A stretch of 64,000 bases of DNA from NCBI GenBank assembly GCA_000697665.1, contig KL197723.1:438876-502875 (forward strand). The letters are read 5' to 3'. This document shows positions 11,916-24,742 of this stretch, piece by piece. The notes under the pieces were generated by a model that had not been told where the DNA came from, made no database searches, and saw nothing but the letters and a program-made list of their open reading frames with translations. This stretch comes from Jaapia argillacea MUCL 33604 (taxonomy: Eukaryota > Basidiomycota > Agaricomycetes > Jaapiales > Jaapiaceae). The position numbers and the translations under genes are program-made. Numbering within the stretch: the stretch's first letter is position 1; each line of letters begins with the position of its first letter.

Positions 11916-14912
11916 GTGTGAGGAGAAACGCCGAAGGAGGGGAATGGTCCAGCTAGAACGGCGAGGGCCAAGTTTACGACTCTTGAAAGCCAAGCCCGAG
12001 CGCATCCGACGGTGGTAATAGGCGGGGCTAATTGACGGACAACAGCTCGTCGCAATTGGCGCCGTTGGTACTAGAGGTGAGGAAGCGGTGCGCTAAACCC
12101 AAGTTGCATAGATACATTCTCATCCTTGTTGGATAATCGTTGGGGTTGGCTAGAGTTGTTACAAAAAGAAATCGAAGTCAGATCATAGCATAATCCTCGT
12201 ACTTAATAGAGCGTCGAGGGGCGAGGCCATTAAATTAATCAGGAGCTCTTACCAAATGCCGAATCTCAACGCCGGTTGCATGTCGTGGTATAGGACGAGG
12301 CGTTGACCGCTACGACTCCTTCAAGGTAGAATAATCCTGGTGACTCGGATTGTCAAGTCACTGCATCACTAGATTTGGCGAGATCCTGAACACTCTGAAC
12401 GCTCAAGCAGCAAGTCAGACCCAGGGTGCGAGGACGATCGTCGAGTTAGATGGCCGATGTTTGTGCTTCGACCTTCGTTAAAATCCAGGACAGTACAGGA
12501 CTCCATAGCGGAACCCGGTAGGTAGACCCAAACACGACAGTCGATGAGAAAAAGGTGTTGGCATATGTGGTGTATATCAAGACCAACTGCAGCAAGGCGG
12601 GTGTTATCATAGCTAAGAGGTTTGCGGCTCGGGTGACACCCCGAAGTGTATGCACTGCGAGTTGCCAAATGAAGTTACGGTTGGGTTTCTTCGCCATCGA
12701 CTCGTCCTTCAACCCTTCGAAACTCCACCACCGTTATTCTTTACCGGACCCCCTTCAGGCCGGCGACTCCAAGGTCACGATCGGGGTTATCCAGAGAGAG
12801 TTTCAGAATTAGCGAGTCGATTGTTGCGTGTAGTAGGCGACTTGAAAAGAACGAGGACGCGGGGTCGCGGAGGGGTTGGGCTCGAACATCTGTGTTGACT
12901 CCGAGTGGTGTGTTCAGTGGTTTCCGATTCATGTCACGGTTGAACGTTGAGTCTTGACTTATTCCGTCTGCATAACTTACAGCTCGTGGCACTGGCATCG
13001 CCAACACCTTTACATCGCATCTCCACATTGACGCCAAGACCTCCTTTCCAGTCTACCACCGAACAAATACACCGTCACCGGTGTCGTCGCGAGTAAAGCT
13101 ACGCTCGTCGTCGGCAAACGCGTTCTCGGGCAGCTTCGCCGTCGGTTGCATTTGGGCATAGGGATTGACATTCAGGTGATGGGCAGGTATGGTCGAGCCT
13201 TGACGGGCTCGGATGTGGAGGGTCCGAATACTTTGGATAGTCTGAGAGTGTGACTGACAGAGGCAGCGAAGGAAGAAGAGTAGTATGTTCGCTCGACACG
13301 AGTCAACGTGTGAGTATATGCATGCCCGTAGTCCGGTGACGAGAACTGATAGTGTATATCAACTACATAGCTGACCCATTCGAACGGACACTCTGCATGC
13401 CATGCCATGCCCATTAACACCACGACCGCCACTCATCGTACCACCATACTCGCCGAGTCCCATGGCCACAATCATTCGTGCCAAAATCCCTGCCACTGAC
13501 TGACCGCTTGGGCTGCCAACGGCGCCTAACAGCCAAACCTCCTCAACCGGCGGGCGTACCATCGAAGACAATTTAATCTCGGTTGTTTCCACCAACCGTG
13601 CAGTCTTACAGCATTCTCGAGTGCGAAGCTGATGTGAATACGCTGGGATGACTCTTGGGAGGACTTAGAGGACTATAGTGAGTCCCTATCTATCTAGAGC
13701 TTGAACACACCCACGACCATTGAACGATAGTCGTACATTACTTGAACTTCGAACATTGGTCGCTCTTCGTGGGCGGCTTCGTGGTCCCTCCAAGCCTCGA
13801 GTTTTCCTCTTCGGCAATACTCCATCGGGCCCATCCATCTCACTTACGCGATCAAGGCTATATAAGTGCCTTCCTTGAGGGTTACGCCTTCTCTTGAGTT
13901 CCGAGAAACATATCGTTTTCCAGCTTTTGACACACTTGCTCGGGCTTGATTGATTGGATGGTGCTTGTCCCGGTCTTCGGACGCAGACAACTCTCCATAG
14001 CAGCCAGTGGAAGGAAGCATTTGAAAATGAGACACGCCTGTAGGGTGTCTTAATATTGTCAGTAGCTGTCCTTTAGTGAGTGGAATATGACGCCGTCTAT
14101 CTGGATCATGTGTATCCCACATCGGATTTGATGACCTGGAATCTCGCAACTCCATCGCCCAAGTTGGTGCGTATATCCATTCGTACTACCCACAGAAATG
14201 CGGGGCACAATGGGAAACAGATGGGCAGCCCATCAGGACTGCGACGTGTTTCGGACACTGGCTGATCGGATGCAAGATCAGGCTCTTCGTTGTTCGGGGA
14301 TGGCGACGGGGTAGAATCGCCGATGGCCTCGATGGCTATGCTTTTTGGGGAACCTTTGTACAAGTGAGAATTAGGCGGGCGGGCCAGCGGCAGGAGCCTC
14401 GCCGTTGAATCTCCTCGAGTGTTAGAGGTGTTCCGATGTTGGCAGTCTCTCGGAGTTGACTGTCTCCAAGCCAGATAGTCGAATTTGGGGAAGATTGTAA
14501 TTTTTGGTATTAGAAGGGATGATTGGGTGACCGTCCTAATGGTTTGGGTGCGAAGATATCATGTAAAAGGTGGCCGTGGGGATTGATTACTGGATGCCTC
14601 GGTAGCTAGCATTCGGTAAACAAAGGTCTTCGGAGGGGTATCACTACTCGACATCATGGCGAGTACCGCCATCTTTCTTGCGGTGGCACCAGCCACTCAC
14701 GCAAGTCAATGTCATGCCGTCTTGGTGAACCACGACCATGTGGAAGGAACACTCATTCGTGAGCGAATTCGGGACTATCAAGCCATTCGTTCGATTGGGT
14801 CACATTTTCGCGTAACCAAGTTATCGTTACAAGTAAGCTCCATAAAGTGATGCTTCACAATAAATCACGCACTTCTTCCCTGACATACTCGAGGCTGCGC
14901 GTGGCGGATTCA
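11916..14912. other. Promoter of copy A and decayed duplicated flanks
   Basis: No intact gene was found. The first 450 bases are the upstream region of copy A. About 13380-14640 is a block repeated near 17960-19200, 32290-33540 and 38160-39460; its right part (14100-14640) matches the 3' end and 3' flank of the F-box/LRR gene at 46560-46990 on the plus strand. The minus-strand frame at 13844-14155 (MELRDSRSSNPMWD...) has a partner at 32565-33017 but shows no known motif and breaks in the other copies, so I do not call it a gene. The short stretch 14640-14910 is the conserved spacer between F-box 3' ends and DUF6533 stop codons. Confidence 0.55.
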
Positions 14913-16700
14913 CTATGCCACCTCCTGGCGTGACACTTCCTCGATCGCCTGGTCCCCACTATCGTCGCGTCTACCAGGAGCCAAGCTGTCGGCAGGATCA
15001 ACACCTGAAGACACGACTCCTCGTTGAGCTCCATCCACCAACTCCTTCAACTGGAAGTCGATCTCCTGCGTGTTTACACACTCCTCGTGTCGATACGATA
15101 CCTCTCGGATATTGAGAATGAGCCGACACCCAAGCGTGCAGGTTGCCGTGAAACTCAAGCTGCTAAGGATCTCGGTCCACATGATCTGTTGGCGTGGACA
15201 GAGGGTTAGGTCCTCGATTCTCGAGGAGAAAGGGAGAGTGGTGAGGGAGGAACGCACGGGAAAAGCGAACCAGGCAATGACCATCAGACAGTAAATCGAG
15301 AATATACTGGAAACTGTGTGGTGAGCCAGATCGACAACAACAAAGGAAATTGGAAGACGAACATCAAGAAATATAGGATATTATCCCTCAGTAGAACTTC
15401 AGTGGCACCACTCCTTGTCCAAGGATGATTCAACCGTAGCAAATGGATCACCGTCTTATAGAGGGCGAGGAAGAACAAGATTCCTTCAAAGGCCATTGTT
15501 GAGATCCACGTCCCGGCTGCATTCGCCTGCATCTGCGTGGCCGCACATGTTGTCCAGGGGCCAAACTTAAGGGAAATGACTAATGGGGAGGGCTAAGTCA
15601 AAATCGACGAAGGAGCGTAAAGGTAAGTGATACCTGGGACATATTCGTACAAAGCAAAAAGATACGACGTAATTGCCATTTGGATTATAAAACAGGTGCA
15701 GGTGAAGGCGAGGACCCATTTCTCGCGGTTGTACATTGCATAGACTCGAAACTGCATGATAACTTGGGAGTGAAGGTCAAAACGCGAGATGAGTTTGTAA
15801 GGATAGCCCTCGAAGGACATACCTTGCACGACCCAAGCCGGTATTGCGGTAGCCCACATTTGCAGCATAAGGCGGCTATGGCCTGAAACATAAGAGTTCA
15901 GCGACCTTGTCCATGGAGGATATATGTTTACCAACATCTATGCAACCGACGTAGGTGGGAGATTAAATGGTGTATACAAATGATGCCACACTCACGACTG
16001 AAAGTGGGTGTGCGTCAAAGTTGAGCAGAAAAATGAAGGATAAGCCGAGAAACTCACGACGTCGGTGTTTGCCTTAGTGAAGAGAACTGGGGAACTGAGA
16101 ATCAATCGGGTGGGTCGGATAGGCATGAAGATGAACGTACGGATCGTGATGGTGCTGCACGAGGAGGGGGAGATCGGCATGATGTTGATCATTTGTGAAG
16201 GGGAGACTTACATGATGAGGCAATCGCCGCAGTATCGAGTCTGCACCAGGGTCAACAGTGGCCCACGATGGGGTGGAAATTACTTGTACCAGTAAGAAAT
16301 ATATCTTCGCAATAATTCCCGGACGTTTCTGCCAAATTACGGTTCAGCAATTGATAACTCAAAGGAAATCCAATAACATACCCAGATAAGTTCGACCTAA
16401 CCCATTGGCCATCAATCATTATTAGCTAAGTTCCAGGGGAAAGATGACGTCGTTGCCGACCTCTTGGTCAAAGAGAATCACTGGCCAAACAAAGTTGGGC
16501 TGCCAGTAATTCGGAGAGGAAAAGGTGTGGCGAATGCTTACAATGATCATAAATATTGGCAATGGTCGCTGAAACTGGTGTACACGAAGATGGTTGTGAG
16601 GTGTCGAGTGCACTTTCTACATTTTCCCTCCAAACTCACGTTGGACAAGGCGGAGAATACGCAAGTTTTGAATCAAGACGGCGGGATCAAAGTTTCGCAT
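14913..16700 (-). CDS. DUF6533-type multi-pass membrane protein, copy B
   Basis: The ATG is at 16698-16700 (MRNFDPAVLIQNLRILRLVQ) and the TAG at 14913-14915. Every exon of the shared 15-exon plan is present with correct phase: DH/ILFDQE, VELIW, KRPGIIAKIYFLL, TRYCGDCLI, the 14-nt exon (ITI), LFTKANTDV, the two inferred 2-nt exons giving Ser-Cys, HSR...LQMWATAIPAWVVQ, VIMQFRVYAMYNREKWVLAF, FEGILFFLALYKTVIHLLRL, TEVLLRDNILYF and the C-terminal GCRLILNIREVSYRHEECVNTQE. Predicted as an integral membrane protein of about 320 residues with a soluble C-terminal tail ending VSRQEVA. It groups with copies E, F and G by sequence. No break was found. Function unknown. Confidence 0.82.
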
Positions 16701-19440
16701 GTGAGATGAAATTGCCAAGGATGGGAATGGTCCAGGGAGGTCAAGCGAATAGCGTTGGTCAACGAGCCTTCGAGATTCGACGGCAGGCGCGAGGATCATG
16801 GCGGCCGCCAACACGAAAATATGAGGTTTTGACGATGGAGGTAATAGGCGGGGTCAATCGATTGACGAAAGCTCGTAGTTATTGACGCCGTCAGTACCTA
16901 GCAGATTGAATAGGGGAAACTCATGGCGCGATGCACTAGCCCCAAATTGCATAAATGTTCTCATCCTTTTCTTGGGGTAATAGGCTCGACGGAGGGTAGA
17001 AACTCAATCGATGTTAAATTATAGGATAATCCTCGGATTCAGGACAGAGCACACTCAACGTCAATTAATGTAATGGTCATGTGGCACAGTTATGGGTGAT
17101 CATGCTTCTCCTATGTAAAACAATCGCGGTTAACGCCAACGAGTTCTGGCAATATGGCGTCGAGAGATGGAACCATCATCAACCGAGTCAGAACTTGAAG
17201 GACTACGAAAGTTTACGACCTTACCAATATGCAATCTGATAAGATGTGATCTGAGGTGACGCGAGGAGCGCAGAGGGTAACGCAGTGGCATTTTGGCAGC
17301 TCGAGGTTTTTCCGAAAGTTCGTACCGCTCCATTTACTGAAGCTTGTCGACCCTGTGGGGGTTCAGTTGAATTTGGAAAGAACAATGGAGTATTCAGGGG
17401 GAGTTTGAAGGGGGGAAGTCAAAGTGATGCGGTCTGGAATTCGGACCGTTTAGAATGACGGGTGGGCGAAAGAGAAAGTGGGTGTGTGTGTTGCTGCATG
17501 GAAATGAGATATTTGGTATCATTGCGGAAGGGATGAGAACGTATACCTCCATGCTCCCTCCATCTACCCGCTCCGATGGTCAGTCAAATTGGGTCACGGG
17601 GGTAGAACCTCCCTGTTAACCCCTCCGTTAACCCCATACAGTATTTTTCTGCTATATGGTTGGAATCGTCACGTAAAAGTCGCCCTGACCAATAATCAGG
17701 GGGTGTAGTGAATTGGAGGGATAGTCAAATCCTGAGCGCTGCTTTACGTCGTGAAGTACAAGGAGGAAAGGACTTCCTCCAGCCTAGGTCAGACAAGAGA
17801 CATCATCACGAGATTTCTGATCCCAAGTACTCTGAGCCCGACTGCTTGAGCGACAAGTGGGACTTGGAATATGAGTGATCGTCAAGTCAGAAAGAGGTTG
17901 GTCTTCAACATGTTGGGGTTGCGTGTGACTGGGGGCGTGACTTGGGCGTGACATCACACTGGCTACCACCACGACCACCTCCCGTCGTACCGCCATACTT
18001 GCCGAGACTCAGGGCAACAATCGTTGGTGTCACACTGACTGACCGCTTGGGCTAGCCAACGGCACCTAACAGTAAAACCTCCGAAAACCAGTGGGCGTAC
18101 CCTTGAAGACGATCCAACCTCCCTTCAAAGTTCCACCAACCGTGCAGTCTCAATATTCTTAGGTGCGAAGCTGATGTGAACACACTGGAATGACTCTGGG
18201 AGGACTTCGAGGGCTACAGTGGGTCCCTTTCTACCTAGAGTTACAACACACCCGCGACCATTGAACGAAAGCTACACGTTGCCCGAACTTGGCACATTGG
18301 TCTTCCTCCTCGGGGCGGCTTCATGGCCCTTCCAAGCCAGGATTTTTCCTCTTCCGCGACGCTCCATCTGACCCATCCGTCTCACATACGAGATCAAGGC
18401 TACACAGGCGCCTTCGTTGAGGGGATACGCCATCTTTTGTGCTCCGAAAAAGACATCATTTTCCACTGGCAGCGTTTGACATAGTTGCTCAGGCTTGGTT
18501 GGATGGTGCTTGTCTCGGTCTTCGGACACAGACGACTCTGCATATCGACGGGTAGTAGCGCAGGGAATCATTTCGAAACGGGACATGCCTGTAGGGTGTT
18601 GTAATGCTGTCAGTAGCCACGCCCCCGCCCCCCCGGGAGCCCGGAACAAGAGACCGTCTATCTAGATCCTGTGTATCACACATTGCATTTGACGCTCTGA
18701 AATCTCACAACTCCATCGCCCAAGTTAGGGCGTATATGCATTCGTGCTACCCCACTTCTGTTCGCAGGCAGTTATTCGTCATCACCAGAGCCAGCGTATT
18801 CAAGCCCTCACAGTGCGTGATCGGTCGAATCAACACGGCTTCAAATCGGCCCCAACGGTATGGAGATGGTACGGCGGCCCATGGAGGCACGGCACGCGGA
18901 GGGTAGCTTGGTTGTGGACCGCCTGGCTGGTAGGATGCGACGACATGGAACGAGAGACGCAGGCACGGGGTTGGGGACGGAGACAGTAGAAATTCTGACG
19001 TTGACGGTGATGCTTTGCGGGGAAACTAGTGCGAGTGGACCCAGGGCATGTGGCCGAACAACTGGAGTCTCACTACTGGGCTCCTCGGTGTTGGAGGTGT
19101 CCCGATGTTGTCGGCAATCTCGCTGGAGTTGACTTGTGGATGAATTGGAGTATTTGGGATGAATGAAGATGCTAACTGTCCATTATATAGGACTCGAAAG
19201 TTCATCATGTGAATGTGATCATGGGCTGTGGATAGAAGGATCAGGTAACTGTTTAATGTCTACGTAGCTTACAGTGGAGGCCATTATCACAAAAACCCCC
19301 AGGCACCATCGTGTCTATCATGTTTCTCCCCCAATATCGGTCGGGACAGGAAAGGGTACCGTGGATCGGTGATGTGCCTCCACGAACACCACACTGTCCT
19401 CCGATTATACTGTCCCTTGTCGGGATTCTCGTTCAGCCCT
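16701..19440. other. Promoter of copy B and duplicated blocks with F-box relic
   Basis: The block from about 17340 recurs near 21910, 31580, 37440 and 52330 ('gaccctgtgggggttcag'-like) and runs into a shared stretch near 17570-17690. From about 17960 the four-copy block described at 11916-14912 appears again. About 18780-19000 on the plus strand matches the 3' coding end of the F-box/LRR gene (46560-46745; 'atggagatggtacgg' is shared), but the frame is broken. About 19080-19300 matches the F-box 3' flank. No intact gene was seen. Confidence 0.5.
18780..19000 (+). pseudogene. F-box/LRR gene relic, 3' end
   Basis: The sequence tracks the last 180 bases of the intact F-box/LRR gene at 45323-46744 ('atcggtcgaatcaac', 'atggagatggtacgg', 'gacgcaggcacggggt'), followed by its 3' flank. 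Small insertions and substitutions break the reading frame, and the 5' two thirds of the gene are absent here. It is one of several such relics, each lying just beyond a DUF6533 stop codon. Confidence 0.6.
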
Positions 19441-21237
19441 CTAGTCCCCTTCATCGTCGCATCGACGACAAACCGAGCTGTCGGTGGGATCTCCGCCTGA
19501 AGCCAAGGCTCCCCGATGAAGTCCATCCACCAACTCCCTCATCTGGAAGTCGATCTCCTCCGTATTTACGCACTCCTCGTGTCGATACGATGCGTCTCGA
19601 ATATTGAGGAGGAGCCTACAGCCAAGGGTACAGGTTGCAGTGACGTTCAGGCTGCTTAAGACCTCGACCCAGATGATCTGGTGGTATAACGGTTAGGTTC
19701 ATCCCAGAAACGAATGAGAAAAAGGGGTGTGTATATGGGAACGTACGGGTAAAGCGAACCAAGCGATGACCTTGAAACAATAAATCGAGAATATACTGAA
19801 AACTCACGGATGAGCGAGATTTGCAACGACAAAAGGAATCTGATCGACGAACACTAAGAAATGTAGGATGTTGTCTCTCAGCAGAACCTCAGTGGCGCCA
19901 TTCCTTGTCCAAGGATAATTGAACCAGAGCAAATGTACCACCGTCTTATAGAGTACAAGAGCAAACAAGGTTCCTTCAAACACCATCATTGAGAGCCATG
20001 TCCCGATTGAATATGCTGGCATCTCGGTCACCACGCAGGTAGTCCAGATATCGAACTTGACGGCAATGACTGACGAAAAGAGTAAATCAGCAAATCACAA
20101 AAAATGACGAAGAATGAGCGAGGGGTAAGTGATACCTCGGACGTCTTGATACAAGGCGAACAAAACCATTGAAATTGCTATTTGGATGATGAGACAAGTA
20201 AAGGTGAGAGCAAGAACCCATTTCGCGCGGTTGTACAATGCGTAGACTCGAAACCACATGATAACTTTGGAGGCGGAGGTAGAACGGGACATGAGTTTTG
20301 ACAATAGTGCCAGGAATCGGAATAGCCCTGGAAGGGTGAAATTATGCATACATTGTACAATCCAGGCAGGTATTGCGGCAGCCCATATTTGCAGCAGAAT
20401 ACGATTGTGGCCTGGAACATGAAAGTTGAGCGCTTTGTCGATCGAGAGGATGTGTACCGACATCTATCTAACCAGTGTAGGTGGAAGGTGATATAGTGTA
20501 ATTAAATGATCCTTGACTCACGACTGACAACAGCGGGAGCAAGCCCATGAGTATACGAACAAAGGGCAAGATGAGAAGCTCACGTTATCTGAGGTTGCCT
20601 CAGTGAGAACTACACAGTTGCAAATCAATGGGTGGGCCGGACGAACGGAAAGGCAAACGTACAGATCAACATGGTGCTGCGACGGGAAAGGGGACATTTG
20701 TATAAATTAATCGATGATTTGTTGTAAATGGAGGCGTACATAACGAAGTCATCACCACAGTATCGAGTCTGCGCCAGGATCAACAATGTTGTCACAATGA
20801 GTATGGACACCTGTACCAGTAGGAAGAATATCTTTGCTGAGATTCCCGGACGTTGCTACCAAATTCTCGGGTTCAGCTGTCGATAACGCAAAAAGAGATT
20901 AAACAACATACCCAGATAAGTACGACCTAACCCAATGACATCGAATATTCTCAGCAAAAGTTCCAGGGGCAAAGATGGCATTGTTGTACTACCTCTTGGT
21001 CGAAGACGATCACTAACGAAACGATCTGAGGCTTCTGGTGATTCGGGAGGGCACAGTCGTGATGAATGCTCACAATGATCGTAAATGGTGGCAAAGGTTG
21101 TCGAAACTAGAGTACACAACAGATGGTCGTTAGATGTCAAATGTCGGTGTTCCGCAATTCTCCCTTCTGGACTTACGTTGGACGAGGCGGAGAAACTGCA
21201 AGTGTTGAACCAAACCGACAGGATCAAAATCTTGCAT
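19441..21237 (-). CDS. DUF6533-type multi-pass membrane protein, copy C
   Basis: The ATG is at 21235-21237 (MQDFDPVGLVQHLQFLRLVQ) and the TAG at 19441-19443. The 15-exon plan is complete: IVFDQE, the 15-nt exon here VVLIW, QRPGISAKIFFLL, TRYCGDDFV, the 14-nt exon, a 26-nt exon (3 nt shorter than in copy B, still in phase), two inferred 2-nt exons giving Ser-Cys, HNR.LLQIWAAAIPAWIVQ, IMWFRVYALYNRAKWVLAL, FEGTLFALVLYKTVVHLL, TEVLLRDNILHF and LLLNIRDASYRHEECVNTEE. The tail stops at DDEGD, about ten residues earlier than in copy I, where the frame continues to ESRQGTV; the same codons can still be read past the stop here. The residue before RVY is Trp rather than Gln. Otherwise it seems intact. 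Function unknown. Confidence 0.8.
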
Positions 21238-22603
21238 ATGTGAGAAGAAATAGCCGAAGGAAGGGGGGAGGATCGCCCAGCTAAAACGAGGAGGGTCAAG
21301 TTAATGAATCTTGATCGCCAAGCTTGCGAGACTGGGTTCGATGGCTGCCTAGCAAGTACATCAGACGATATGAAAAGTTTTGACGACGGCGGTAATAGAC
21401 GGGGATCATTGATTGACGGCAGCTCGTCGATATTGACACCTTTAGTAGCTGAGAGGTTGAATAGGGGGAGCGAGAAGGCGATGCACCATCCCCAGTTGCA
21501 CCGATATTCTCATCCTTGTGCGATAATTAGTGAGGTACGTGAGTTGGACAGGCTATAAAAAGAAATCGAAGTCAGATCACAGGCTATCACAGGATGATTG
21601 TCGGACTCAGGGTACACTCAAGGTTGGGTGAAGGGACGGGCGTCCATGAACATGGTTGCAATTAAGTAAGTCGCCAGGACAAACACGCTCGCAATCGGCA
21701 CCAACGGGGTTCTTGCAGAACGGAGGCCATCAAACGACGAACCACCGTCATCCGAATCGCAGCTAGAGGCACCGCCACGGTACACAACCTTATCAGTAGT
21801 CTGCTAAGACGGCGGTGTGAAAAGTGGATCCTGCCTTGGTGCAACAAGTGCAGAGTGCGAACGGTGGTGGTGTAAAAGGCTCAGTCCGAGGGTGCGGTTC
21901 CTTTCGCCGAATCTTATTGACCCTGTGGGCGTTCAATTGAGTTTGTGTTAGTAAATGACGATGCGGGGATTGAGAGGGGAAAATCAAAGCGGTGTGGCTC
22001 GAAAATTCGGATGGTGTCGCAGCGTGTGAAAGAGAAAGAGGGCCTCGGCATAATGATTAGGGGGAAGTGAGAGTTCAGACCTTTATGTTCTGCCTATCTA
22101 CCGACCCCGGTCCCTGATAGGAAACCAAATGAAAGACGAGCGTTCGAAGGGGAGAACCTCTCCGCTGCATCCTATGGAAAGAGCTATCCGCTTTGTACGG
22201 TTAGAATCGTCACGTGTCCTGATCAGTATTGAATCGGAGGGATTGCCAACTTCTTACCGCAGGGTTTTCGCCTTCGTGAAAGTAGAATGAGTAATTGACC
22301 ACTGGCACCAGTGCCCTTCAAGTTGTAAAAACATGGCAACTCGAGGGTTCGCATCAAAAGGTCTGTGAGATCCTGAACATTCTGGATGATTGAGTGACGA
22401 CAGGTACTTGGGATACGAGAACAGCTTTTCGTCGAGTCAGGATGGGTGGTAACTTTAAGGCAGGTAACGCCGCAAAATGTTTCCAGTCTGGACTTGCACG
22501 TGACGTACACAACGCATAATCGACCTGCGAGTTGAGCTCAGGGCTATATGCTGTTCTTGCTGACGAGGCTTAGATCGCTGTAAAGATTTGTCGCTGTATT
22601 GAT
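21238..22603. other. Promoter of copy C and repeat blocks
   Basis: The first half is the upstream region shared with copies H and I. The block from about 21910 to 22520 is a diverged member of the repeat found at 17340, 31580 and 37440. No intact gene was recognised. Confidence 0.45.
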
Positions 22604-22915
22604 ATGCGTTTTGGCGGGAGAGCAGCGCTCTTCCTGCCTATGTTATCGGCCTCTGCCATCCAACAAGCGGCCCATGTACGTCGCTCCATCGTCCTCCCTC
22701 TGATCTCTTCCTAACTGCAATCCCATTGCTGCACCCCCCAGCTAATCAACCAAGTCTACTTCCCCCTCCCTCCTTCCACCCTTCGTGCCCTCCAGCCATC
22801 CCTGTTCAACATTCAACGCAAAGTCGAAGCTTGGGGTCTAGTCGTACCTTATCAGAATAGGAAGGTGAAAGGCCGTGAAGGAGATGGCAATGTTCGGTTT
22901 TGGAGCGAAATCTGA
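22604..22915 (+). CDS. Small two-exon hypothetical protein
   Basis: The ATG at 22604-22606 opens a 72-nt exon, a GTACGT...CCCCAG intron (22676-22741) follows, and a 174-nt exon ends at the TGA 22913-22915. The result is 81 residues, starting MRFGGRAALFLPMLSASAIQ and continuing INQVYFPLPPSTLRALQPSLF to RFWSEI. The N-terminus is basic and then hydrophobic, so it could be a targeting sequence or single membrane anchor. Codon phase is kept across the intron and the composition reads as real protein. It may instead be the C-terminal part of a larger gene carried here by duplication. I do not recognise the family. It lies immediately before the second secreted-protein block. Confidence 0.42.
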
Positions 22916-22919
22916 GGGG

Positions 22920-24742
22920 ATATGGGCGAACGAAAAGACATATCCCTGGTTACACGCCGAGATCGAAGGAGGTGGGGCTAGCGGGAGGCACCATGATTAG
23001 GTTAAACACAGAGATAAACCTAATCGCCAGATGTTAGGTGCCTCTCCCCAAAACCAGCGATGGGCGTGTAGCTCAATGATCACCGCAAATCCGGCCGCGG
23101 GTAGACATGGAGCATAAGTGTAGAGGGGAGGGGCGGCGAGTAAAGCACCTGGATCAGTAACATAAATCCATAATGGCTCCTAAAGCCCTGAAGCAGGCGA
23201 GAGACAACGGTGTTGTTGCTTCGAGAGAAGTCAGTCACACCCTGTCACAGCGGTCACTCCGCCTCTCTCTTCCTCAGGCTCACTTGGCTGGTCGTCGCTC
23301 CTTCGAGGCCGTGATTGAGGATTCGAGCCGTCCTCAGTGCAATAGTACTCACGTGCAGTTGTACCAAGTCCCAATGATCAGCAGGGCTCCATCGTGGCTG
23401 TCCGTCCGCCTATCTAAAATCTAGTCCAAGCGCATACGCCGCGAAGTTAGCAAATCTCACTTCATATATCCATCCTTGGCTCTCAATAGCGGTATTGAAT
23501 AGTTAACCCTGAACATGAGTTCACCACGCGCCCGCTAGTACAGCTTCCTAGCAAGAAAGGCCAAGTAGAAACAATAGACGCCCACCGCTCGACCATCACA
23601 ACTCGGAGAGCGACGTGCTTGCCTAATGCACAACTATAGTACATGGCCTCCGATTGCGAGACCTGCACATGTAGCGCCCATGCAAACCCGACCGATAAAC
23701 TTTACTTTGTTCACTCCAGACATCATCATCTAGTGTGAGTTCTCTTACCCTCCCTCATAGAAATCTCCTTTCAATGACCAAAAACGCGCCATCGTCATCA
23801 TGCGATTTCGGACCTTCGTCGCGATAACTCTCTTCTACCCAATCGTCTGTTTCGCTTCCCAATGCACCGTCAAAAACATGCAAACGCCCAGCACGCCCTC
23901 CCAATTCACTGACGGCCAATGCACCTACATCGCCCCCGATTCCACCAACTACTCCGGCAAAGGCAAATGTTGGTTCGACTATTACGTCGTCTCTCAATCC
24001 CTCTCATCCGCACCTCCAGTCCAAAACAGCGACGAGATCGATCGCGGGGGCGCAGCTACTTGTACTTTGGAAAGGACGGATGGTTATATGACTTGTGAAG
24101 TATGGAGCGAGAAGTTTGGTGGGAGAGTTTCACTTGGGATTCTCAATTTTGGTGTGAGGGCTTTTCATTCGCTGACGAAATGTTGGAGTGCGAATAGTGA
24201 GTACCCTCTCACACCTTTTCTTGCACTTCCGTTCCCTCATATGGGTTTTATTGCAAAGGTTCCTATACGTGTGGCTGGACGTCTGGTTGTCACATCATCT
24301 TCAGCTCCACGCAGATTGTGACTCAAGAAGGGTACAAACGGTGCAGATGCAACATGAATGGTAAAAAGGGCAACGACGTCACGGAATGGTTGGAGGATTG
24401 GACTCATACCGCGCCCACAGATTCAGTGGTATATAGTTGTGGTGACGTCGATTGTCCTTCTGACTGAAGGATAATAGCTTGAGCATCCGGGTCTGCTTTT
24501 GTGTGTTTCCGTTTTCCGCGTCCCCGTCGTACGACGCACTCGCACTCGACGAGATATTTCCTGTTTGTACCTGTCTGGATGGACTTAAGCTTGCCTCATC
24601 TCCCCGACTTCTGCTTCTGCCCAATCTCAATGTATGAATATTTCCATATGCATAATGGTTTCGATAAGACGAACGAAGCGTCTGTGATCGCCAACGAGTT
24701 CCTCCAATATTTAATCGAAATGATACTCCCCACTCAAGAACC
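22920..24742. repeat. Segmental duplication, copy 2 (secreted-protein block)
   Basis: This is the direct-orientation partner of 7968-9823. It carries the second secreted-protein gene, its promoter region and its 3' flank. The right edge breaks after 'actccccactcaagaacc', where sequence related to the 3' end of the TPR gene begins. Confidence 0.8.
23800..24467 (+). CDS. Small secreted cysteine-rich protein, copy 2
   Basis: Exons 23800-24196 and 24259-24467 give 201 residues with the same intron position and phase as 8881-9553. The signal peptide is MRFRTFVAITLFYPIVCFAS. The mature protein keeps nearly all cysteines of copy 1, but the segment EIDCEDADTC of copy 1 reads EIDRGGAATC here, so one cysteine is lost; an extra one is gained in the change from GQGTYI to GQCTYI. 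That pair of changes suggests the disulfide pattern is shifting between paralogues. The product should be exported. Family not recognised. Confidence 0.8.

Noticed and set aside
12446-12712. Minus-strand 88-codon frame (MKDESMAKKPNRNF...)
   Set aside because: No family, no splice support and not conserved in the other repeat units.
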